DNA from: Sporomusaceae bacterium
GTDB lineage: Bacteria > Bacillota_C > Negativicutes > Sporomusales_B > UBA7701
DNA length: 64,000 nt
Reading direction: 5' to 3'
Assembly: GCA_022839045.1 (NCBI GenBank)
Contig: JALHDI010000023.1
Location: 1 to 64,000, forward strand
Positions 16,946-25,024 of the stretch are shown one piece after another. Under the pieces are notes generated by a model that was not told the origin of the DNA, searched no databases, and saw only the letters and a program-made list of their open reading frames with translations. The translations under genes were made by a program, and so were the position numbers. Each line of letters starts with the position of its first letter. Within the stretch, counting starts at the first letter, position 1.

Positions 16946-18046
16946 ATGGAACATAGTGATTCAATGTGGGCGTTATTCCGGAAACGGGGCGTAAGCCGGC
17001 GGTCTTTCCTGAAGACATGCGCGGTCGTCACCGGTATGCTGGGACTGTCGCCGGCGATGCTGCCCAAGGTGGTGGCCGCGGCCGAGAAGAAGACGCTGCC
17101 GCCGGTCATCTGGCTGCACGGCCATGAATGCACCGGCTGCGACGAGTCGTTCATCCGTTCGCAGTCGCCGCTGGCGTCCGACGTCGTCCTGAACATGATT
17201 TCCCTAGAGTACAGCGACACCCTGTCGGCATCTGCCGGCGAAGCTTTCGAGCACCACCTGAAGGATCTGATGAAGAAGTACGCGGGCCAATACATCCTGG
17301 CCGTGGAAGGCGGCGTGCCCCTCGCGGACAACGGCGTGCACTGCATGACCGGCGGCCGCACTTTCCTGGCGGCGCTGAAGGAAGCGGCCGCCGGCGCCGC
17401 GGCGATCGTCGAGTACGGCTCGTGCGCCGCCTGGGGAGGCATCCAGGCCGCCAAGCCCAACCCGACGAAATCGGTCGCGGTGAGCGATGTCATCACCGGC
17501 AAACCGATCGTCAAGGTGCCGGGCTGTCCGCCCATCCCCGAGGTCATGACCGCCGTCGTCATGCACTTCGCGCTTTTCGGCCAGTTGCCGCCCCTCGACG
17601 CGCAGGGCCGGCCCAAGCAGTTCTACGGCAACCGCATCCACGACACCTGCTACCGCCGCCCGTTCTTCGACTCGGGGATGTTCGTCGAGAAGTTCGACGA
17701 CGCCGGGGCCAAGGCCGGCTGGTGCCTGTACAAGGTCGGCTGCCGCGGGCCGGTGGCCTACAATTCCTGCGGCAATATGCGCTGGTGGAACGGTCTTTCT
17801 TATCCGATCCAGTCCGGGGCGCCCTGTTTCGGCTGCGGCAGCAACAACTTCTGGGATAACGGCCCGTTCTTCGAGCGGCTGCCGGATATACCGGTACCTG
17901 GCACGATCGCCGACGCCGACAAGGTGGGCATGGTAGCGGCCGGCGCCGCCCTGGCCGGGGTCGTAGCCCATGGCGCGCTGTCGGCCATGCAGAAAGGCAA
18001 GCAGGCCAAGCAGCAAGATACTGATGTGAGGGGGCCTGAGGCATGA
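16946..18046 (+). CDS. hyaA: [NiFe] hydrogenase small subunit, Tat-exported (HyaA-type)
   Basis: The 366-aa small subunit of a group 1 membrane-bound uptake hydrogenase carries three Fe-S clusters from the NiFe site to the cytochrome. The N-terminus has a Tat signal (VSRRSFLKTC) with cleavage near VVAAAE. Cluster ligands include CTGCDES, EYGSCAAWGG, PGCPP, HDTCYRRPFF and the CFGCG region. A C-terminal hydrophobic helix (MVAAGAALAGVVAHGAL) anchors it to the membrane. ATG 16946 follows GAGGGAGGGG. It overlaps hyaB by 4 bases. Confidence 0.96.
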   Translation: MEHSDSMWALFRKRGVSRRSFLKTCAVVTGMLGLSPAMLPKVVAAAEKKTLPPVIWLHGHECTGCDESFIRSQSPLASDVVLNMISLEYSDTLSASAGEAFEHHLKDLMKKYAGQYILAVEGGVPLADNGVHCMTGGRTFLAALKEAAAGAAAIVEYGSCAAWGGIQAAKPNPTKSVAVSDVITGKPIVKVPGCPPIPEVMTAVVMHFALFGQLPPLDAQGRPKQFYGNRIHDTCYRRPFFDSGMFVEKFDDAGAKAGWCLYKVGCRGPVAYNSCGNMRWWNGLSYPIQSGAPCFGCGSNNFWDNGPFFERLPDIPVPGTIADADKVGMVAAGAALAGVVAHGALSAMQKGKQAKQQDTDVRGPEA

Positions 18047-19938
18047 AGCGAATCGTAGTGGATCCCGTAACCCGCATCGAGGGCCACCTGCGGGTCGAGC
18101 TGAAAATAGACGAAACGACCGGCAAGGTGCAGGACGCCCTGTCGAGCGGCACCGCCTGGCGGGGCATCGAGCTCATCCTCAAGGACCGCGACCCGCGCGA
18201 CGCCTGGGCGTTCGTACAGCGCATCTGCGGCGTCTGCACCACCGTCCACGCGCTTGCTTCGCTGCGTGCGGTCGAGGATGCCCTGGGCATCGAGATTCCC
18301 AAGAACGCCAACTACATACGCAATATCATGAACGCCACTCAGATGACCCAAGACCATCTCATCCATTTCTACCACCTGCACGCCCTCGACTGGGTCAGCC
18401 CGGTCGAGGCCCTCAAGGCCGACCCGGCCGCAACCGCCGCGCTGCAGAACACCGTGCTGGAGAAGTACGCCCTGCCGCTCGGCGGACCGATGGATTTCAA
18501 CTTCGACGCTTATCCGAAAGACTTCCCCAAGGCGACGACCGCATATTATAAGGCTGTCCAGGGCAAGGTCAAGCAGATCGTCGAAAGCGGCCAGCTCGGC
18601 ATCTTCGCCGCCCACTGGTGGGACCACCCCGATTATCAGCTGCTGCCGCCGGAAGTCCATCTCATGGCGGTCGGCCACTACCTCAACATGCTCGACCGGC
18701 AGCGCGAGCTGGTCGGCTCCCATGTCGTGTTCGGCGGCAAGAACCCGCATCCGCATTACATCGTGGGCGGCATGCCCTGCTCGATTTCGATGAACGACAT
18801 GAACGCCCCGGTCAACAGCGAACGGCTGGCCGTGGTCGACCAGTCGATCATGCTGGCCATCAACCTTGTCAACTACTTCTACCTGCCCGACCTCCTGGCC
18901 ATCGGCCATATGTACGTCCAGAAAGGCTACGTGGACGGCGGCGGCCTGGCGAAGGAGCGGGTGCTGGGCTACGGCGACTTCCCCGACGAGCCCTATACCG
19001 GCATCGCCAACGGCGATTACCACAAGAAGCTGCTCTTCCGCTGCAACGGCGTGGTCGAGAACTTCGGCAAGGGCCTGGCGGCCGCCGTTTACCACGACCT
19101 GGCGGGCAAGGACTACGCCGACCCGGCGATTCTCGCCGAGGGCGTCGAGCACTCCTGGTACACCTACCCGCAGGCCGGCAAGGACCTCCACCCGTTCGAA
19201 GGCGTCACCGCCCAGAATTACACCGGCCCCAAGGAAGGCAGCAAGACGGAGTGGAAGTACCTCGACGAATCAGGCAAGTACTCGTGGCTCAAGACGCCGA
19301 AATGGAAGGGCAAGATGGCCGAGGTCGGCCCGCTGGCCCGCTACATCGTAGTGTACACCAAGGTCAAGAAGGGCGTCATCCAGCCTACCTGGGCCGAGAA
19401 GATGGCGGTCGACCAGATCGAGGCCGTCTCCAAGGTCCTCGGCCTGCCGCCGGAAGTGTGGATGCCGACTATGGTCGGCCGCACCGCCGTCCGCGGGCTG
19501 GAAGCCCAACTCAACGCCTATATCAACAAATACTACTTCGACAAACTGGTCAAGAACATCCGCGCCGGCGACACCGCCGTGGCCAACACCGTCAAGTGGG
19601 AGCCGGCCAGCTGGGCCAAGGCCGCCAAAGGCGTCGGCCTGCACGAGGCGCCCCGTGGCGCGCTCGGCCACTGGGTCGTCGTCAAGGACGGCAAGATAGA
19701 CAACTACCAGGCCATCGTCCCCACCACCTGGAACGGCTGCCCGCGCGACAGCAAGGCCGGCTACGGGGCCTACGAGGCCAGTATGATCGATACCAAGGTC
19801 AAGGTGGCCGAGAAGCCGCTCGAAATTCTCAAAACCATCCACTCCTTCGATCCCTGCATCGCCTGCGCCACCCACCTCTACGACGCCGAGGGCAAGGAAG
19901 TGGGCGTCGTTCATACCGACCCCTACTTCAAGGTTTAG
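18043..19938 (+). CDS. hyaB: [NiFe] hydrogenase large subunit (HyaB-type)
   Basis: The 631-aa catalytic subunit has the N-terminal Ni/Fe motif RICGVCTTVHA and the C-terminal DPCIACATHL. The residues after that His (LYDAEGKEVGVVHTDPYFKV) are the usual C-terminal peptide removed by the maturation protease. All four Cys ligands are Cys, so this is not a selenocysteine hydrogenase. It pairs with hyaA, the cytochrome b gene and the protease gene in one operon, forming a periplasm-facing H2-oxidising enzyme that feeds menaquinone. Confidence 0.97.
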   Translation: MKRIVVDPVTRIEGHLRVELKIDETTGKVQDALSSGTAWRGIELILKDRDPRDAWAFVQRICGVCTTVHALASLRAVEDALGIEIPKNANYIRNIMNATQMTQDHLIHFYHLHALDWVSPVEALKADPAATAALQNTVLEKYALPLGGPMDFNFDAYPKDFPKATTAYYKAVQGKVKQIVESGQLGIFAAHWWDHPDYQLLPPEVHLMAVGHYLNMLDRQRELVGSHVVFGGKNPHPHYIVGGMPCSISMNDMNAPVNSERLAVVDQSIMLAINLVNYFYLPDLLAIGHMYVQKGYVDGGGLAKERVLGYGDFPDEPYTGIANGDYHKKLLFRCNGVVENFGKGLAAAVYHDLAGKDYADPAILAEGVEHSWYTYPQAGKDLHPFEGVTAQNYTGPKEGSKTEWKYLDESGKYSWLKTPKWKGKMAEVGPLARYIVVYTKVKKGVIQPTWAEKMAVDQIEAVSKVLGLPPEVWMPTMVGRTAVRGLEAQLNAYINKYYFDKLVKNIRAGDTAVANTVKWEPASWAKAAKGVGLHEAPRGALGHWVVVKDGKIDNYQAIVPTTWNGCPRDSKAGYGAYEASMIDTKVKVAEKPLEILKTIHSFDPCIACATHLYDAEGKEVGVVHTDPYFKV

Positions 19939-19950
19939 GGGGGATGAAGC

Positions 19951-20709
19951 ATGAGTGAGGGTCCTGTGAAGGAATACTACATCTACAGCCCCTGGCTGAG
20001 GATATTCCACTGGCTGATGGCCGCTTCGGTGGGCGTCCTGTTCGCCACCGGCCTGTATATCGGCAACCCGTTCTTCATCGGGTCCCAGGGTGTCGAGCCG
20101 ACCTTCGCCGTCGGGAAATGGCTGTCGATGGAGACCATCCGCTACGTCCATTTCGCCGCCGCCTACATCCTGGTGTCGGCCTCCATCCTGCGGGTTTACG
20201 GCTACGTCGTCAACCGCGGCGACCGCCTGCTGCCGAAGTTCTGGACCGCGCTCTACTGGCAGGGAGTCGTGGAAATGCTGAAGCATTATCTCTTCCTGTC
20301 CGCCGAGCATCGGCCGTACCTGCGCAATTCCCTGGCGCGCAGCGCCTACCTGGCGGTGTACCTCTTCCTGGCCGTCGAGGCGGTCACCGGCTTCGCGATG
20401 TATTTCATGGTTAACCCCAACAGCCTGGGGGCGAAGCTCTTCGGCCCCGTCAACGGCTTCCTCGGGGGCGAGTATACCGTCCACCTCGTCCATCACTATG
20501 TGGCCTGGCTGCTCGTCGTCTTCGCCATCATCCACGTATATCTGGTCATCCGCGCCGATTTCATGGAGCGGGAAGGCGAAGCTTCGAGCATGTTTTCCGG
20601 CGTCAAATTTTTCGCTCACGAACCTCTAGACATAGGAGATATCGCCGATGACAGCGAAAAACAAACACATTACGGTACTCGGCATCGGCAACATCCTGCT
20701 CAGGGATGA
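19951..20709 (+). CDS. hyaC: Hydrogenase cytochrome b subunit (HyaC-type)
   Basis: The 252-aa integral membrane di-haem cytochrome b anchors the hydrogenase and passes electrons to menaquinone. Candidate haem His residues lie in RIFHWLMA, VHFAAAY, LVHHYVAW and IIHVY. Four or so membrane helices are visible. The reading frame runs 62 bases into hyaD, so the last about 20 residues (ending in QHPAQG) overlap the protease start and look unlike a conserved tail. A lost earlier stop is possible. Confidence 0.93.
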   Translation: MSEGPVKEYYIYSPWLRIFHWLMAASVGVLFATGLYIGNPFFIGSQGVEPTFAVGKWLSMETIRYVHFAAAYILVSASILRVYGYVVNRGDRLLPKFWTALYWQGVVEMLKHYLFLSAEHRPYLRNSLARSAYLAVYLFLAVEAVTGFAMYFMVNPNSLGAKLFGPVNGFLGGEYTVHLVHHYVAWLLVVFAIIHVYLVIRADFMEREGEASSMFSGVKFFAHEPLDIGDIADDSEKQTHYGTRHRQHPAQG

Positions 20710-21145
20710 GGGGTTCGGCGTCAGGGCGGTGGAACAACTGCTCGGCCGCTACCGTTTTCCCGCCGCCGTCCAGGTGCTCGATGGCGGTACGCTCGGCATG
20801 GATCTCCTGCGCTTTCTCACCGGGACCAAGCGGCTCGTCGTCGTCGACGCCATCGACGGCGGCGGGCCGCCCGGCACGTTCTACCGGTTTGCCGGCGACG
20901 AAGTGAAGGCGTATTTTCGGGAGAAAGTCTCGCTCCACGAGCTCGGCATCAAGGATGTGCTGGCGGTGCTGGAGACGACTGACCGGGCGGTGGAGGAAGT
21001 GGTCGTGCTCGGCGTCCAGCCCCAGTCGCTGGACGTCGGTCTCGAGTTGACTCCCGTCGTCGCCGCCGCCCTGCCGGATACCGTCGCGACGGTGGTGGCG
21101 GAACTGGCCCGCTGGCAAGTGGAGGTGACCGCCGTTGACGACTGA
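20648..21145 (+). CDS. hyaD: Hydrogenase maturation endopeptidase (HyaD-type)
   Basis: The 165-aa nickel-dependent protease clips the C-terminal peptide from the large subunit after NiFe insertion. The N-terminal motif VLGIGNILLRDEGFG carries the conserved Glu that binds Ni, and the second acidic motif is VVVDAIDGG. TAGGAGAT precedes ATG 20648. It overlaps the next gene by 11 bases. Confidence 0.95.
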   Translation: MTAKNKHITVLGIGNILLRDEGFGVRAVEQLLGRYRFPAAVQVLDGGTLGMDLLRFLTGTKRLVVVDAIDGGGPPGTFYRFAGDEVKAYFREKVSLHELGIKDVLAVLETTDRAVEEVVVLGVQPQSLDVGLELTPVVAAALPDTVATVVAELARWQVEVTAVDD

Positions 21146-21515
21146 TGCCGGGTTTTCCGAAAAAGCGAAAGCCGTGCTCGCCGAAATCGCCGCCGCGCTC
21201 GAACGCTACGCCGCGGACGGCGAGGGCTGGACCATCTACATCAACAAGATGGGCCTCGCCCAGGAAGAGCGCCAGGCAATCCGCGACTGCCTCGGGCAGG
21301 GCGGGATACGCATCAATCTCGAAAACAGCGCCGAACCGGCCGAGTGGCTGGAGAGCGGCGTCGCCGGCGTGTGGTACGGGGTATTTTACGATCAATCCCG
21401 CCGCCCCCTGCTTGAGACGATCGAAGTGGGCGGGTTTCCGACCATCGCCGCCGCCCAGCCGGAAGACGTGGCCGAGGGCCTGGCCGCGCTCAGGCAACGA
21501 CTGGCAGAGCTGTGA
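21135..21515 (+). CDS. Hydrogenase expression/formation protein, HupH/HyaF C-terminal-like
   Basis: The 126-aa protein resembles the C-terminal domain of HupH/HyaF accessory proteins (WLESGVAGVWYGVFYD and IEVGGFPTIAAAQPEDV). These help mature the small subunit of uptake hydrogenases. The TTG start at 21135 overlaps hyaD. The full HupH is about twice as long, so this is a stand-alone C-terminal form. The family call rests on motif memory and operon position. Confidence 0.75.
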   Translation: MTTDAGFSEKAKAVLAEIAAALERYAADGEGWTIYINKMGLAQEERQAIRDCLGQGGIRINLENSAEPAEWLESGVAGVWYGVFYDQSRRPLLETIEVGGFPTIAAAQPEDVAEGLAALRQRLAEL

Positions 21516-21529
21516 CCAGGGGTGAAGGC

Positions 21530-21820
21530 ATGAACCTGACGATCAGCGCCAAAGCTCGCGACTACATCCTCGCCCGGGGCGGGGAAGTTCATCTGATTCC
21601 CCACGACGGCCTCAGGCTTTGCTGAGCGCGGGTGAATTTATGCCCGTCCGTGGGACTGGGCCCGCCGCGCCAGAAACCGGAAAGATACGAAAAGTGGGAT
21701 GTCGACGACGTCAGCGTTTATGTTCCGCGGGGGTTTGAGCCGCTCAACCTCCTGACTATCGAACTGAAACGCCCGCTGGGCTTCAAGACCCTCGAAATCG
21801 AGGGCTGGAAACTGATATAA
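21530..21820 (+). CDS. Probable selenoprotein with Cys-Sec motif (in-frame TGA at codon 32)
   Basis: ATG 21530 (weak GGTGAAGG site) opens a frame read MNLTISAKARDYILARGG..., reaching Cys31 followed by TGA at 21623-21625. The same frame continues without interruption to TAA at 21820, giving 96 residues if TGA is read as selenocysteine. The part after TGA (WDVDDVSVYVPRGFEPLNLL, then LKRPLGFKTLEIEGWKL) looks like well-ordered protein, so the TGA does not look like the true end. Immediately 3' is a bSECIS-like hairpin. Small proteins with a CC or CU motif are known from Sporomusa/Moorella-type genomes, as I recall. The function is unknown. It sits at the end of the hydrogenase operon and is followed by a terminator. 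Confidence 0.8.
21626..21670 (+). promoter_or_regulatory. Putative bacterial SECIS element
   Basis: The outer stem GCGCGG / CCGCGC starts right after the TGA. The apical stem GCCC-GTCC / GGAC-T-GGGC (21642-21661) has one bulged T and a GTG loop at 21650-21652. The loop GU lies about 25 bases after the TGA, within the 16-37 nt range described for bacterial SECIS. Confidence 0.7.
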
Positions 21821-21845
21821 ACCGGGAGAGATTTCTCCCGGTTTT
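21820..21845 (+). terminator. Terminator of the hydrogenase operon
   Basis: The AACCGGGAG / CTCCCGGTT stem with a 6-nt loop and TTTT tail begins at the stop codon of the selenoprotein gene. Confidence 0.9.
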
Positions 21846-21917
21846 CCTGTTTGTCGGCATATTTGGGCAGCGGACTGCCCATACTAGAGGCGTATTTTTT
21901 CGAGGAGGTGAGAGTGA

Positions 21918-22076
21918 GTGGCATTGCCGGGAGTCAAATGTACGGTTCAGTCCTGCAAGTTCTGGAAACAGGGCGAGCACTGCGACGCGTCCGCCATCGA
22001 GGTCAATGTCGACGGCGGCGGCATGAATGCCCGCCAGAGCGATCAGACCAACTGCCACACCTTCATGCCCAAGTAA
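21918..22076 (+). CDS. DUF1540 small Cys-rich protein, 52 aa
   Basis: The frame starts at GTG 21918, nine bases after GAGGAGG, and reads LPGVKCTVQSCKFWKQGEHC, then NARQSDQTNCHTFMPK. The spacing of four Cys (KCTVQSC, HC, NC) is that of the DUF1540 domain found in spore-forming Firmicutes. The function is unknown; metal binding is plausible. It has its own terminator. Confidence 0.85.
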   Translation: MALPGVKCTVQSCKFWKQGEHCDASAIEVNVDGGGMNARQSDQTNCHTFMPK

Positions 22077-22126
22077 CAGGGACTGGGGTTGGCCGCCCGC
22101 CGCTGACAACACAGGGCAGCATGGAA

Positions 22127-22155
22127 AAGAGCCCGGAGCACCGGGTTCTTTTTCT
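22127..22155 (+). terminator. Terminator after the DUF1540 gene
   Basis: The AAGAGCCCGG / CCGGGTTCTT stem (one G-T pair, AGCA loop) is followed by a T run. Confidence 0.85.
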
Positions 22156-22241
22156 TCCCCGCCGCTCTTTCGCCGGATCAGGAAGGAAATAGGCCCCAGG
22201 GCGCGAACTAGATAATAATCTGCCAGGAAGGGGGAAAGCTC

Positions 22242-22604
22242 ATGCTGCGCGGCGTACGCGGGGCGACGACAGTCGAAGCCAACGGCCGGGAGGAGATCTT
22301 CCGGCGCACTACCGAGCTTGTACAGGCGATGGCCGCAGAAAACGGCATCGTTGCGGGCGACATCGGCGCCGTTATCTTCAGCTCGACCCCCGATCTCGAC
22401 GCGGCTTTTCCCGCCGCTGCCGCCCGCGAGATGGGGTGGGCGGAGGTGCCGTTGTTCGGCACCCAGGAAATCGCCAGCCCGGGCGGCGTGGCCCGCTGTA
22501 TCCGCGTCCTCATCCTGTGGAACACCGACAGGGGGCAGGGAGAGATCAGGCATGTATACCTGCACGGCGCCGCCGTCCTGAGGAAGGATCTGGCGCATGA
22601 CTAG
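22242..22604 (+). CDS. aroH: Chorismate mutase, AroH type
   Basis: The 120-aa trimeric chorismate mutase converts chorismate to prephenate. Conserved features are the N-terminal RGVRGATTVEAN, SSTPDLDAAFPA, and the C-terminal VLILWNT with HVYLHGAAVLRKDL, including the active-site Arg. ATG 22242 follows AAGGGGGAAAG. It is monocistronic, between two terminators. Confidence 0.95.
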   Translation: MLRGVRGATTVEANGREEIFRRTTELVQAMAAENGIVAGDIGAVIFSSTPDLDAAFPAAAAREMGWAEVPLFGTQEIASPGGVARCIRVLILWNTDRGQGEIRHVYLHGAAVLRKDLAHD

Positions 22605-22655
22605 GGAGGCTGTTTTTCAAGTCCATCCGGGGCTTTCTAACAGCCTCCCTAGCTA
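22604..22655 (+). terminator. Hairpin after aroH
   Basis: The 12-bp perfect arms CTAGGGAGGCTG (22604-22615) and CAGCCTCCCTAG (22644-22655) enclose a 28-nt loop, directly at the aroH stop. Confidence 0.65.
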
Positions 22656-22660
22656 ATAAT

Positions 22661-22703
22661 ACAAGGGCTGTCGGCCTTTAGGCCGGGCAGCCCTTGTATT
22701 ATC
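22661..22703. terminator. Bidirectional terminator between aroH and mqnE
   Basis: The 13-bp arms AATACAAGGGCTG and CAGCCCTTGTATT pair, with an inner GGCC(T)TTAGGCC hairpin. It lies immediately 3' of the mqnE stop on the minus strand. Confidence 0.85.
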
Positions 22704-23789
22704 TTAATACGTACGGATAATGTTATACACAGAGTCGCGTTCGACAGGCGCCCTTCCCGTCTGACGGATGGTGCTGATCAGCGTTTCCTTGTCGAGGTGC
22801 TGAGCGGTCCGGGCCCCGGCGGCGTGGGTAATCTTCTCCTCCGTCACCGTCCCGTCGATATCGTCGGCACCGAAACCCAGCGCCAACTGGGCTACCGGCA
22901 GGGTAAGCATTATCCAGTACGCCTTCACATGACTGAAGTTATCCAGCATCAGCCGGGAGACGGCCACCATCTTGAGGTCTTCCCACGCCGAAACCCTCGT
23001 CACCTCGTTCGCGAGGCCGGTATTATGAGGGTGGAAGGGGAGGGCGAGGAAGGTCTGGAAGCCGCCGGTTTCGTCCTGCAGTTCCCTTAGAGCCAGGAGG
23101 TGGTCGATCCGCTCCTCCGCCGTCTCGATGTGGCCGTAAAGCATCGTCGCGTTGGTGGGGATGCCGAGACGGTGGGCGGTGCGGGCTATGTCGAGCCATT
23201 CGGCGGCACTCGCCTTATGGGGGCAGAGGTCCTGACGCACCCGTTCGCTGAAGATTTCCGCTCCGCCGCCCGGCATCGAATCGAGGCCGGCCGCTTTGAG
23301 GATTTGCAGCACTTCGGCGACGGTCTGACCGGAGATATGGGCGAAGTGGCAGATCTCTACGGCGGTGAATGCTTTGAGGTGGATGTGGGGCAGGGCATCC
23401 TTCAGGGAGCGGATGATGTCCACATAGTAATCGAACGGCCAGTCGGGATGGAGGCCGCTGACGATATGAAGTTCGCGCAGATCGGGATCGCGGGCCGAGC
23501 GGCTGGCGATGTCGAGGACATTCTCCTTGCTGAGGAAGTAGGCCTGAGCGCTTTTGGCGTCGCAGCCGAAAGCGCAGAAGCGGCATTTGGCCAGGCAGAT
23601 GTTCGTCAGGTTTATGTGGCGGTTGACGTTGAAGTATACGCAGTCGCCGCTCAGCCGCCGCTTGACGGTGTCCGCCAGATGCCCGAGCCACGACAGGTCG
23701 CTGCAGGCGAGCAGGGCCAGACCGTCCTCGCGCGTCAGCCGTTCGCCGCGGCCGACCTTGGCGGCGATATGTTGGTAGGTTGTCTGCAA
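22704..23789 (-). CDS. mqnE: Aminofutalosine synthase MqnE (radical SAM)
   Basis: MqnE joins carboxyvinyl-oxybenzoate to adenosine using SAM in the futalosine route to menaquinone. The radical SAM triad is CLAKCRFC at about residue 60. Other family segments are HIVSGLHPDWPFDYY, MPGGGAEIF, NATMLYGHIET and ALPFHPHNT. The TTG at 23789 with AAGGGGTGG upstream gives 361 aa, the usual length. The open frame extends further 5', but that part is low-complexity and not conserved-looking. The alternative is MqnC, but the GHIET and HPHNT segments suit MqnE. Confidence 0.9.
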   Translation of the reverse strand: MQTTYQHIAAKVGRGERLTREDGLALLACSDLSWLGHLADTVKRRLSGDCVYFNVNRHINLTNICLAKCRFCAFGCDAKSAQAYFLSKENVLDIASRSARDPDLRELHIVSGLHPDWPFDYYVDIIRSLKDALPHIHLKAFTAVEICHFAHISGQTVAEVLQILKAAGLDSMPGGGAEIFSERVRQDLCPHKASAAEWLDIARTAHRLGIPTNATMLYGHIETAEERIDHLLALRELQDETGGFQTFLALPFHPHNTGLANEVTRVSAWEDLKMVAVSRLMLDNFSHVKAYWIMLTLPVAQLALGFGADDIDGTVTEEKITHAAGARTAQHLDKETLISTIRQTGRAPVERDSVYNIIRTY

Positions 23790-23991
23790 ATAAGGCCACC
23801 CCTTTCGCGGAAGTATTCGCCGGCCGGCGACCGTTTTCCTGTCGGATGCTGCTGCGCAGCTTCGATTCGGTTCCTGTTCCTCCCGGATATTGTTGCGGTT
23901 CCGTTCCTTGCCGGTTAAAACAGTCGGCTCGCAGACGGAGGCTTGACCTCCGGGGCCGCAGATGTAATAATTAAGAAGTGGAGGGATGAAG

Positions 23992-24948
23992 ATGAAACTC
24001 ATTTCCATCGTCGTGCCAGTTTTCAACGAACAGGAAAACATCGATATTTTTTATAAAGAAGTGTGCAAACATCTGGAACCGCTACCGTATCGCTTCGAGA
24101 TCATCTTCGTCGACGACGGCTCGCGGGACGCCACGCCGGCCATCCTCCACCGCCTCTCCGGGGAGGACCCGCGGGTGCGGGCCCTCATCCTCGCCCGCAA
24201 TTACGGCCTCCAGGGAGCTTTGTCCTGCGGCCTCGACCACGCGCAGGGGGATGCCGTGATAAGTATGGACGGCGATATGCAGCACCCGCCCGAGATGCTA
24301 CTCCAGCTGATCGAAAGGTGGGAACAGGGCTCCGACGTCGTGCAGACCATCCGCCTCACCACCGAAGGAGTCTCCTGGTTCAAGAATTTCACTTCCAGCG
24401 CCTTCTACTGGCTGATGAACGCCATGTCCAAGGTGCGTGTCCAGGAAGGCGGCTCCGATTTCCGTCTGCTGGACAAGCGGGTGGTGGAGAGCTTCCGCCT
24501 GTTCCGGGAAAAGGCCCGCTTTATCCGCGGCATGATCAGCGATATCGGCTACCGCCAGACGCAGATATCGTTCGTCGCTCCCCCGCGCCACGCCGGGGTG
24601 TCGAAGTTTTCGCTCCGCAAGATGATGACCTTCGCTCTCGACGGCATAACCGCCTATTCCAAGCTGCCTCTCCGGTTCGCCTTCTACACCGGGGTAATAT
24701 TCGGGGCGATCAGCGTCGGCCTGACCGTTCACGTCCTTTACATCAAGTTTTTCACCACCGAGGCGGTGCCCGGCTGGGCGACGATCTCGGCAAGCATCCT
24801 GCTGCTCGGCGGCCTGCAGCTTGTATTCATGGGTATTATCGGCGAGTATGTCGGCCGCATATTCGAGGAAGTAAAGCGGCGGCCGCTGTACCTGGTCCGC
24901 GAGAAACTCAATTGGCCCCAGGAAGGCGGCGGGGAGAACCGCCCCTAG
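23992..24948 (+). CDS. GtrB/DPM1-like family 2 glycosyltransferase
   Basis: The protein of about 318 aa has an N-terminal GT-A domain (ISIVVPVFNEQENI, IIFVDDGSRD, SMDGDMQHP with the metal-binding acidic motif). Two C-terminal membrane helices follow (FAFYTGVIFGAISVGLTVHVLY and ISASILLLGGLQLVFMGIIGEYVGR). This layout fits enzymes that load a sugar onto undecaprenyl phosphate for export. An ATG at 23986 is also possible; 23992 has the better spacing to GTGGAGGG. It is divergent from mqnE. Confidence 0.88.
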   Translation: MKLISIVVPVFNEQENIDIFYKEVCKHLEPLPYRFEIIFVDDGSRDATPAILHRLSGEDPRVRALILARNYGLQGALSCGLDHAQGDAVISMDGDMQHPPEMLLQLIERWEQGSDVVQTIRLTTEGVSWFKNFTSSAFYWLMNAMSKVRVQEGGSDFRLLDKRVVESFRLFREKARFIRGMISDIGYRQTQISFVAPPRHAGVSKFSLRKMMTFALDGITAYSKLPLRFAFYTGVIFGAISVGLTVHVLYIKFFTTEAVPGWATISASILLLGGLQLVFMGIIGEYVGRIFEEVKRRPLYLVREKLNWPQEGGGENRP

Positions 24949-24969
24949 CAGCCCGCGGCGCAAGAAATC

Positions 24970-25007
24970 AAGCCCAGCGATCCCTTTCTCGGGAACCGCT
25001 GGGCTTT
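24970..25007. terminator. Bidirectional terminator
   Basis: AAGCCCAGCG / CGCTGGGCTT with an inner TCCC/GGGA stem lies between the convergent glycosyltransferase and CAP-protein genes. Confidence 0.85.
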
Positions 25008-25024
25008 GATATTGCCGAAACCGG

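Noticed and set aside
19850..19938. Selenocysteine in the hydrogenase large subunit
   Set aside because: The C-terminal motif is DPCIACATH with ordinary Cys codons and no in-frame TGA.
23790..24041. Longer N-terminus for mqnE
   Set aside because: It would add about 84 unconserved residues and overlap the glycosyltransferase start. TTG 23789 has a good ribosome-binding site and gives the family length.
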